DNA from: Balanoglossus misakiensis
Lineage: Eukaryota > Hemichordata
NCBI GenBank assembly: GCA_040954595.2
Contig: CM082597.2
Location: 7,936,001 to 8,000,000 of the forward strand
Length of the DNA stretch: 64,000 bases
Reading direction: 5' to 3'
Part shown: piece by piece, positions 1 to 64,000 of the stretch
Numbering within the stretch: the first letter of the stretch is position 1
How the letters are laid out: each line of letters begins with the position of its first letter
Made by a program: the position numbers and the translations under genes
Notes under the pieces: generated by a model
Seen by the model: the letters and a program-made list of their open reading frames with translations, nothing else
Told to the model about the DNA's origin: nothing
Databases searched by the model: none

Positions 1-530
1 GTAGAGATCGGTAGGCAGTTTATGTAAATTGTAATTCAATAGTTTATTTATTCAACTTGTAAAGTCATTGAAATTGTCATGATTCACAATAGTAGAGATC
101 TGTAGACAGTTTATGTAAATTGTAATGGACTAGTTTATTTATTCAACTTGTAAAGTCATTGAAATTGTTATGATTCACAAATAGTAGAGATCTGTAGGCA
201 GTTTAGGTAAATTGTAATGCAATAGTTTATTTATTCAACTTGTAGAGTCATCGAAATTGTCATGATTCACAATAGTAGAGATCTGTATGCAGTTTATGTA
301 AATTGTAATGCAATAGTTTATTTATTCAACTTGTAAAGTCAACGAAATTGTCATGATTCACAAATAGTAGAGATCGGTAGGCAGTTTATGTAAATTGTAA
401 TGCAATAGTTTATTTATTCAACTTGTAGAGTCATTGAAATTGTTATGATTCACAATAGTAGAGATCGTCAGGCAGTTTATGTAAATTATAATGCAATAAT
501 TTATTTATTAATCTTGTACTGTGATTTGAG
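1..530. repeat. 91-92 bp tandem minisatellite
   Basis: The word GTAGAGATC starts at 1, 92, 184, 275, 367 and 458, giving a unit that alternates between 91 and 92 bp because of one optional A before the unit boundary. Nearly six copies are present and the array runs off the left edge. Units differ at a few positions each. No open frame crosses them. Confidence 0.95.
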
Positions 531-1177
531 ATATGTATTAAAATAAAAGTATCATAATGCAATTATTTTCCAGTTTTAATAATTCCCGAATTTTACATCC
601 ATCAATCTGAGTTCGCATACGCTCAACCTATTCCTAGAAAGAAAATTTGCAAGCCACTCCCAACCTGAAGAGGGTTTTATACCAGGGTGGGGAAATATTG
701 TTTCATGTTATGTCATTTGAAATTGGCCAATATAATTTCCATCACTCCACTATTAAACAACTAAAGGCTTTTAAAACAAAGCGCCTGTTTCCCCTATAAA
801 CTACTAGGATAAGGTGTGAGAAGTATTTGACAAGACCCATCTGCTACTTTTCAAACGATCTTTTTATTCTTTCTAACATTTCGGACGTACGCAGACGACC
901 TGCTTCTGTATAGGCTGTATAGACACAGTAGCAAAAGGAAAACGGATTACAGTGTGTATATAAGGGTAACTACGAAGTTATTAGCTTATTGAACAAAGTA
1001 GTGACAGTGGAGGTGAAACTTCTGTACAAACAATGTGATGACTGACAATAAAGCTTAGCCTGAGAATCAGCACGTCTCTCCAGTGTGGCAATGTACAGTG
1101 AACAAAGAAACTGAGAATATGGCTCCCTAGACTAGAGGTTACTGGCAAGGCCCCTTACCAGAGGGAAATAGATTAAT
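531..1177. other. No gene recognised
   Basis: AT-rich DNA. A TATA-like string (TGTATATAAG, near 954) and an AATAAAG word near 1048 could be remnants of an LTR or promoter, but no matching second LTR or open frame was seen. Confidence 0.4.
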
Positions 1178-1790
1178 TTACCAGTCTTTTTTGCTGATTC
1201 CTAAAGGGATGGTGCCTTGTTTATGAATAAATTTTATTTCATTTTGTTTTCTGAGTTTTGTTTGTGTTGAAAATATTTTACAAATTCCAAATATTGTGAA
1301 ATCATTAATATTGTGGTCTTCCGTGTTAAAGTGTTCGCTTACGAGTGTATCTTTCCTGGTTTTTATATTATATATGTGTTCGTATGTCCGTATTTTAAGT
1401 TTTCTGCCAGTTTCCCCCATGTAAACAAGTTTATTGCAAAGTAAACAATTGATCCGGTATATGATACTAGTGTTACAGGTTATGTTGCCGATGATCGGGT
1501 GAGTTGAACCAGTTTTATTGTCTTTGTATAGAGGATGAATTTACATTGGTTGCAGTGGTCGCATCTATTGCATGATCTTGGGTTGGGTTTTGTGTTGCTG
1601 TTGTTGTTGACTTTGGCTCTGACGAGAATTTTGGATAGGTTGCTGGGTTGTCTGTATGAAACAATGGGTGGTTTGTTGAGACGCCTGTAGTATGTCCCAG
1701 TATTTATGGATGATAGCTGGTATGTTTGGTAGTTTGGGGTTGAAAGTAATTACCTAAGGGATTCTGTCGTCGGAAGTCGATTTGTTTATA
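1178..1790 (-). pseudogene. Penelope-like element remnant with GIY-YIG endonuclease C-terminus
   Basis: Reading the minus strand from about 1790 to 1178 there are segments typical of the C-terminal part of Penelope-like polyproteins: PNIPAIIHKYWDIL, then KPPIVSYRQPSNL and LVRAK, a cysteine cluster (CNRCDHCNQC), then LVYMGETGRKL and a basic/aromatic stretch ending at a stop at 1178. The YMGETGRKL block fits the GIY-YIG nuclease that Penelope-like elements carry after their reverse transcriptase. The segments lie in different frames, so the copy is frameshifted and dead; the RT core was not found. An intact element would copy itself by target-primed reverse transcription. Confidence 0.7.
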
Positions 1791-2188
1791 TTATGTTTTG
1801 GTTGGAGCAACTGTGATCTGGATTTGAGTCGTGCGCCCTCTATTGCTTTGTTTATGGCTTGGTGACTGTACCCGCCGTGTCTTTAATGATTGTGCAGGGT
1901 TTTGCTTGCTGTAACAGCTAAAAAAATCCTGGGTAACAGAACAAATGTTACACATGCGCATTAATGAGCACATAGTGAATCACAAGCCTTACCATTGGCA
2001 AGCAATTTGCGTGCGGTAAAATAAGACGAAAAAAGTCCTTGCAAGAAAAGGCAAATGACATAATTACGGACGATGTGTGTCGATCGAGTCACTGAAATAT
2101 GCCATACAATGTATCTTGCAGCTTCAACTTTCGCATGTTTTTTGTTAACAATTAGGAGTATTGCCGTGTTGATCTTCAGTACAATATG

Positions 2189-2270
2189 AATTAAAGTTAC
2201 GTAGCACTCTGTGATCAACGAGTTGAAACGACAGCATGAGCTTTCGGGGACATGTAGTCCCCCTCATCAG
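2189..2270. repeat. Left arm of an inverted repeat flanking the recombinase cluster
   Basis: The reverse complement of about 2189-2265 matches 4800-4868 with a few mismatches (shared words CCGAAAGCTCATGCTGT and TTGATCACAGAGTGCTAC). Similar sequence is commonly found in the terminal repeats of Penelope-like elements, so the arms may be older Penelope ends rather than ends of the recombinase element. Confidence 0.7.
2236..2270 (-). ncRNA. Hammerhead-ribozyme-like core
   Basis: On the minus strand CTGATGA is followed by a G-rich arm, GGGGAC-TACAT-GTCCCC hairpin, then GAAA and a short AGC-TCAT-GCT hairpin. This is the order of conserved boxes and stems II/III of minimal hammerhead ribozymes known from Penelope-like elements. 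One G is unpaired in stem II, the base after the second hairpin is G rather than the usual A/C/U, and stem I is not obvious, so activity is doubtful. A second CTGATGA...CGAAA pair lies on the plus strand at 2328-2374. Confidence 0.35.
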
Positions 2271-2822
2271 ATGCACACATGGTATACCCCATGATTCTCT
2301 GTTTCTCTGTTCATTCCACGTGTGCATCTGATGAAGGGGACTATGACAGAACTCCATGACCTCAGCCCTCGAAAGTACGGCCGCAGGATACAACCGCATC
2401 ACTCATGAAAATAACATATGGACGGCACAGCTCGAGGGCTGAGGTCATGGAGTTCTGTTATTATTACATATGTTCTAAAAATCACCACATTTTGAACGTA
2501 ACTGGAGAGCCATTTCACTGCGGATCGATATCTTATTACTAAGATTATTATAATACTAGCTACCATCTTTCGAGCTCCGTGAATGGTTTAAGTTTTTGAC
2601 TCTATTCATATGCAAATTACATCATCGCTTACCTAAGAACGCCACTCATTCATAGACAGCACTGACACAAACAGGTAGAATACTCAAAACAAACGATTTA
2701 ATCAATTCAACACGCTAAAACTTGTAAATACGATAACATTAAAACGTTTTTTTGAAGCTGAAAAATTGAAAATTCGAAAGTCAAATAGTAGGATCCGAAA
2801 GATGCACGAAATTCGCGGAAGT

Positions 2823-3152
2823 CTAGTCGGAGTCAGAGTCCGAGTACACTATGGTTGGTCGTCGGCGTTTTGCTGAAGGAGTAGAATTGCCTCCAGCTCC
2901 GATGTTGAAGGTGAAGTTGAAAACTCCTCCGGTGATTTGGGTGTTGGAAAATAACCCTGGCAATTGATTTTGGACTTGCTGGCTACTCAATTGCAAGGAG
3001 CGCGATGAAGATGATGCGGAACTAACAAGGTCGCCGTTTTCAGGAGCCGGTGGTCGATCGCTCGCGTTGGTGGCTGACAACGGTACGAGGCTTTTGGATG
3101 TGCTTGGTCGTGGATCGAATGTGTTGTCAATACCACTCAGGATGTTACTCAT
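2823..3152 (-). CDS. Small Ser-rich protein, third ORF of Crypton-like cluster
   Basis: 109 codons, starting 9 bases after the recombinase stop. The product is rich in Ser, Asn and Gln, has a GGVFNFTFNIGAGGN patch, a basic SAKRRR stretch that could be a nuclear signal, and an acidic serine tail (YSDSDSD). No known domain recognised. Its tight spacing to the recombinase suggests it belongs to the same element, either as a reinitiated ORF or as a 3' coding part joined by splicing or a frameshift. Confidence 0.5.
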   Translation of the reverse strand: MSNILSGIDNTFDPRPSTSKSLVPLSATNASDRPPAPENGDLVSSASSSSRSLQLSSQQVQNQLPGLFSNTQITGGVFNFTFNIGAGGNSTPSAKRRRPTIVYSDSDSD

Positions 3153-3161
3153 TTTTCGTTG

Positions 3162-4115
3162 TTAATCTTCGTTTGCGACAGCATATCTATTCAAGCTGGC
3201 TGGATTTTTATGGCCGCTGAGCTGGGCTGCTGTATTAGGTGGTACACCGGCATCTAACAAACGTTGAACACATGCTTTCCGAGCACTGTGATTGCTGAGC
3301 TTGTCGGAGATACCAGCGGCTGTTGCCATCGATTTCATTATGGTGTTTAATTTATTTACACCCATAGGCTGCCTGCGAAACCATATGCCCTTACTGAGAG
3401 TGGCCGACACATACTCTATTCCCAGGTAGAATGGAGCATCGTTGGTTTTCGTGGCTTCCGGCCTCCGTTCAGCGTAGGCCTTGTAAACACGCACCGGGCA
3501 GGTCGATTTTTTCGACGGAGTTGCATAGGCCTTTGGGGAGAATTTTCGTGTGTTGCCGGGTTCCCCACGTCTGGTTTTTGTTAGACGCTCATTGTAGATG
3601 AGATATTCCCCATTTTCGTCTGTCGCTGTTGTTACATCGCCCCATTTCATTTGTCTATGTTCATTGCTTCCTCTAAGGCCGAACAACTTGGTGTTATTAA
3701 GCCAGATCGTGTTAAGGATTGCGTTGGGTGTATGGGTGCCGAGCTGTCCGGCTTTAATCAGCGTCGCTTCATGGTCTTCTGTGATGGCATTTGATTTTTT
3801 GGGCAGATTACCCTTCCCTCCAGCTTTCAATTGCTTTCTTTTGGCAGCTAGGGCTTCACGGCTTTTTTGAAAATGGTCATCGCGAATTATACTCGCGCCG
3901 TAGTTGGCATCACGCAAGTACCGGTCGAATGACTTCTGGTAACTTGATACGGAATCGGGCTCATATTCATCGCTGTTCTGTTTTCTCACGCTCAGGAAAA
4001 ATCTGGCGAGCAGGGGGTCAAGTTCGGCAGGTGGAATAAGCTCCAGCTTACGAGTTTCTGTTGTCATCGTCTGTCGCCAGTCTTCAAAAATACCAACTTC
4101 CCGACGCGTTTTCAT
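3162..4115 (-). CDS. Crypton-type tyrosine recombinase
   Basis: 317-aa product. The N-terminal half has a SAM-like DNA-binding look (SVSSYQKSFDRYL, then DDHFQKSREALAAKRKQLK), as in KIAA1958/QRICH1/ZMYM-type proteins, which derive from Crypton transposases. The catalytic half shows the tyrosine recombinase signatures: first Arg in GLRGSNEHRQMKWGD, the H-x-x-R box in NHSARKACVQRL, the second His in LSGHKNPASL and the nucleophile Tyr in NRYA. All expected catalytic residues are visible and the frame is open, so this copy could be active or recently active. An intact enzyme would cut and rejoin DNA through a 3'-phosphotyrosine. Domesticated host gene is the main alternative; the neighbouring tiny ORFs favour an element. 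Confidence 0.8.
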   Translation of the reverse strand: MKTRREVGIFEDWRQTMTTETRKLELIPPAELDPLLARFFLSVRKQNSDEYEPDSVSSYQKSFDRYLRDANYGASIIRDDHFQKSREALAAKRKQLKAGGKGNLPKKSNAITEDHEATLIKAGQLGTHTPNAILNTIWLNNTKLFGLRGSNEHRQMKWGDVTTATDENGEYLIYNERLTKTRRGEPGNTRKFSPKAYATPSKKSTCPVRVYKAYAERRPEATKTNDAPFYLGIEYVSATLSKGIWFRRQPMGVNKLNTIMKSMATAAGISDKLSNHSARKACVQRLLDAGVPPNTAAQLSGHKNPASLNRYAVANED

Positions 4116-4360
4116 GACGGTTTTCTTGTTTTTTGCAACCCGATTAGAGCGCTGACGTCTTCGGTCGAGACCGCAGCAAATCTCCTGGACGCTGACCGAG
4201 AAGTAGACGGTTCTACCGTAGAGCTCTCCGCTTCCATCGCAGTCGCTATTTCACGCTCCACCGGTGCCGAAACATCGCTTTCACTCGGATAATAAAATTC
4301 AGAATCCAAATGTTCAAAATAAATACAGTTCCGCCAATCGTAATAGTCGTTTTCCTCCAT
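4112..4360 (-). CDS. Small acidic ORF upstream of the recombinase
   Basis: 82 codons. Its stop overlaps the recombinase start (ATGA, 4 bases shared). The N-terminus is acidic and aromatic (EENDYYDWRN), followed by Ser/Thr/Glu-rich sequence and RSASRRF. No domain recognised. It could be the real N-terminus of the recombinase joined by a -1 frameshift or a small intron, or a separate ORF translated by termination-reinitiation. Confidence 0.45.
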   Translation of the reverse strand: MEENDYYDWRNCIYFEHLDSEFYYPSESDVSAPVEREIATAMEAESSTVEPSTSRSASRRFAAVSTEDVSALIGLQKTRKPS

Positions 4361-6116
4361 AAATACACCGTATGCTTCAAGTTCAAGCTGTTACTAATCA
4401 GCAGCAGACGACAATATTTACAAACAGAAAATATTACCGGACTCATTTGCATAATTTTGCGTGAAATAATCTCTTAACAATGGTTTTCTATGTAAACATT
4501 ATTTCATGGCACGTGACCTTCACGTGACCTGTTTTGAAATATATCTTCATTTTAAAAACACCATAAAACACGTATATGGTTGTAAAAAATAGTGAAATGT
4601 TTGACATACAGTTAGAACAGCTGAATCCAGATCGATTTGCTTGGAATGGTCTCACATCTGACATGATGTTTTAAAGAAAATGCAAAATAAAATGGGGACT
4701 ATTTTATTTCATTAGTATTTAACATCTGTGAGAATACCAACTTGATTTCGCTGCTGTCAGATAGGTAATCTGTAATACATATGTAATAATACATGTTCCC
4801 GAAAGCTCATGCTGTAGTTTCAATTCGTTGATCACAGAGTGCTACATGTCTGACTTTAATTCATGTTTTTTGTTGTCAACAATTTTACTTTTTCTTAGAC
4901 TATTTATGTGGTCCACTGCTTACATCTTCCCCACCTTTGAAAACTGGTTAATGATTGAGTTAGTTGTATCTTGGACTGCGGCGACCATTGCATGTATTTT
5001 TTCAAAAGTTGGTGTAAGATGAGGCACATCTGATATCTCCTCTGCGAAGGGATCAACTTTTGGCGGACAAGAATCGCCCTGCATCAGATTATTGATAAGG
5101 AACTTACTCTAGATCTGTTAGTAGCCTGTTTGGTTTAGGTTGGTTTCATCCATCGATGAAAGTCCTGTGTTCATTATATAGTCTCTGTTCCACTCACATG
5201 CGTTGTACAAACTTAGGAAAAAGTTTTCTATCGAGTTGTGACCTACCAGCTTTGTTGTGGCCACAAACTCATACAGTATCGTTCGCCAAAAGCATGTGAT
5301 GAAGATGTTTGAAGGAAAACGAAGAAATTTTCAGTCCAATAAACAAAAAACTCTTGTGGAAATTAATAATAAAACAAGTCCTATAACGCAAGTTTATTAG
5401 CCTTGTTAGGTTCTTGAGATATTTTCAAACATAGCCGAAGGTGCCTTGTAGCCAAAGAGGTAATAAGCCTAACACAGCAGATTGTGTTCTTGATCCTAAA
5501 GGTGACTAGGGGGTCCAAATGAAGCAATTGCCCCATCCCCTCAGACTAATAGTTCATCGGCAAAGAACGTCTAATCCCCCGCATATGTTGAGGTAGCCTC
5601 CCTCGGGGATTACATTGACTGCTGCTGGTACAGGCGACCATCTGACCCTTTTACTCAATGACTACAAAAGAGTACAACCTAAACGTATGTTGTTTGCTTT
5701 CATCATATCGTTAAGCCTGAAACTCTAATTATACAACAAAATAAAATTGTAGCAATTAATTACACAGTCTGGCAGGAGTCACCTTATCGAAGACTAATAT
5801 GCGAATTAATCTTTTGTTAAACTGTTTGACATTTATTAAACTGCACCTCAGTTGATTATTCAATTAATAAACTCACAAAAAAACTATTGTTCTCTGTGAA
5901 ATTACTCGTGAAGTAATTTAACGACAGCAGGGTAAACAAATTCTGAGTTAATTATGTTTCTGGCGGTTTTACTAGCATAAGTGGTCTTAATTCTAAGTTT
6001 TAAAAGCCTCAGCTGGAAACTCGACAATAAACACTTTCATTTTAATATAATTCAGTTCCCCATAATGACGAACATTATATTTTATATGAAAATTTCTTAT
6101 ATACACATCGTTCAAA
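4361..6116. other. Mostly non-coding; one weak minus-strand ORF
   Basis: 4800-4868 is the right arm of the inverted repeat described at 2189. A 54-codon minus-strand frame (4920-5084) has protein-like composition (SCPPKVDPFAEEISDVPHL, then FEKIHAMVAAVQDTTN) and may be the tail of an old transposon gene. The rest shows nothing I recognise. Confidence 0.35.
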
Positions 6117-6800
6117 TCCTCTAGAGCTGCCAAATTACACATATTTTATTCGACAATAAGATACTTCAAATATATTCCCTATCCTTTAAAATCCCCACCA
6201 TTAAGTAATATTACTTGTATTTGCATTGGTTTGTCATCTCTTGGCGACGCATAGCATTATAGCTGCGTACTGTTTGTATGGAGGCTGATTAAATGGGTGC
6301 GTCACCTGTTTAATATATAGCGTGGTTAAATTGCATCATACAGCCACAATTGGGCGTCGGTGAGATATTCACGTATACCTATGATTAAAGGGACAAAGTC
6401 TCTCTCTCGCTGCCCCTTTTCTGTTAATTATGTTAGATACAAGACATCGTTTATGTAATTCTCCCTGTGGATATATAGTGAATCAAACATTTGACAACAC
6501 ACAAATTTCATACCGTTTGTTGGATATGACCTCGCCAAAATGAATAAATGGTTGAGATCGATTATTCATTTCGGTGAGTTTTTCACTCTTCTGTCTACAA
6601 GTGGGATGGAAGGTGTGTGTGGTTGAACATTGATGCACTATATATCCACATGTAGAATAACATACACGGTGTCTTGTATCAAACATATTTAAGGGAAAAT
6701 GGGCAGTGAGAGAGAGACTTTGTCCCTTTAAGCTCATTTCGATGTACCAATCTAAGCTTATGAAAATAATGCAAAAATTCGCAGCTCCAGAAGCTTTGAG
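6117..6800. repeat. MITE family A, interrupted copy
   Basis: Ends read CTCTAGAGCTGCCAAATT (left) and GCAGCTCCAGAAGCTTT (right, degraded inverted copy). The body matches the copy at 33615-33942. The element is split by a family B MITE at 6385-6731. Confidence 0.8.
6385..6731. repeat. MITE family B, complete, TTAA-flanked
   Basis: TTAA-AGGGACAAAG at the left and CTTTGTCCCT-TTAA at the right. Nearly the whole 347 bp is palindromic, with GGCGAG...CTCGCC-type central arms. TTAA duplication is the piggyBac pattern; no transposase is present. Confidence 0.85.
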
Positions 6801-6954
6801 GAACCCTTTGTCATAATTGACTGTAAAACGAGCTAAAAATAATATTGGAAAGAGGATAGAGTTGCCATGGACACCTAATTGTGTTGATGTGTTGATGTCA
6901 TCTACAACACCATGGTAACAAAATACATGAGGTTATTTTAATACAGCGCGCAGA

Positions 6955-7070
6955 GCCTTATAAACGGTACACTGGGCGCGACCACTGCATAGACCACGGT
7001 GGGACCGCAGTAGATGGAAACTTGAACAAAGATGCTCTCATCAAAAGCCTGATACGACGAAGATCTGAAG
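6955..7070 (+). promoter_or_regulatory. Putative core promoter and 5' leader of the modular gene
   Basis: TATAAA at 6959-6964, followed by a CCACTGCATAG initiator-like stretch about 25-30 bases downstream and a start codon at 7071 with A at -3. If transcription starts near 6990, the leader has two short upstream ORFs (ATG at 7013 and about 7031), each ending before 7071. Transcription start is inferred only. Confidence 0.45.
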
Positions 7071-63565
<56,495 letters not shown>

Positions 63566-63647
63566 GTAAGGCAATATCAGATACAGGATCTTAAAATCAA
63601 GTGTTATATTTCAGAATTTTCTTCTGAGATTAAATAATTTTCTGTTC

Positions 63648-64000
63648 TTAAAGGGACGAAGTCTCTCTCTCGCTGCCCTTTTCCATGAATTATGTTTGAA
63701 ACAAGACACCATTTATGTTATTCTACATGTGGATATATTAGTGAATCAACATTCGACCACACATAACTTCCATCCTGTTTGTAGACGAGAGTGAAAAAAA
63801 CTTGCCAAAATGAATAATCAGTCTCTACCATTTATTCATATTGGGCAAGTTTTTACTCTCATATCACACAAGAGGGATGGAAGGTGTGTGTGGTTGAACG
63901 TTGGTTCACTATATATTCTACTTGTAGACGAGAGTGAAAAAAACTCGCCAAAATGAATAATCGGTGTTTACCATTTATTCATTTTGGCGAGATTTTTATT
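63648..64000. repeat. MITE family B, running off the right edge
   Basis: Starts TTAA-AGGGACGAAG; the central GGCGAG/CTCGCC arms are visible near 63800-63995. Confidence 0.8.

Noticed and set aside
1-530. CRISPR-like array
   Set aside because: Units are contiguous 91-92 bp copies without unique spacers, and the window is eukaryotic.

Overview
Eukaryotic, metazoan DNA, AT-rich and dense in transposable elements. Exons of about 80-300 bp with GT/AG borders are separated by introns of about 0.4-1.5 kb. SRCR, HYR, EGF and VWC modules are mixed in one secreted protein, and Penelope, Crypton-like, Ngaro (DIRS), Ty3/Gypsy, hAT and L2/CR1-type elements are all present. This suggests a marine invertebrate (ambulacrarian, cephalochordate or lophotrochozoan); the species cannot be named from sequence alone. 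I saw no rRNA, tRNA, CRISPR or bacterial-type operon.

Layout. 1-530 is a 91-92 bp minisatellite. 1.2-2.5 kb holds a minus-strand Penelope-like remnant with a hammerhead-ribozyme-like motif. 2.8-4.4 kb holds three tightly packed minus-strand ORFs around an apparently complete Crypton-type tyrosine recombinase. 4.9-6.8 kb is mostly non-coding and includes one MITE nested in another. From 7.07 kb to beyond the right edge runs one large plus-strand gene for a secreted modular protein: signal peptide, SRCR, HYR, a string of EGF modules, a calcium-binding-type EGF, about 14 VWC modules, VWD and a partial C8. Its second half then starts again: the EGF/cbEGF/VWC block at 29.1-38.2 kb is repeated at 54.8-64.0 kb, introns included. 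The spacing implies a tandem unit of about 26.8 kb that continues past the window, or two haplotypes assembled end to end.

Mobile elements inside the gene. A Ty3/Gypsy element (15987-25289, LTRs of equal length that look identical, 4-bp target duplication ATTG) has landed inside an EGF-coding exon. A Ngaro retrotransposon with the diagnostic A1-ORFs-B1-A2-B2 repeats (41299-45750) sits in a VWC intron. A 5'-truncated L2/CR1-like LINE lies at one edge of the first duplicate. Degraded hAT transposase lies in intron 1. Introns are loaded with short inverted-repeat elements; one palindromic family has 14 copies here.

How it fits together. Domain-boundary introns are almost all phase 1 and mid-VWC introns are phase 0, which allows module gain and loss without frame damage. 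The protein resembles VWC/VWD BMP-binding regulators (KCP/BMPER class) at its C-terminal half, joined to an SRCR-HYR-EGF front end; function is inferred from domains only. The first duplicate carries several lesions (1-bp deletions, a 28-bp net deletion, lost cysteines), while the second is open at those places but has lost most of a different VWC exon. This is either a gene in decay after duplication, a gene with complementary damaged copies, or two haplotypes plus sequencing error; long-read data would separate these.
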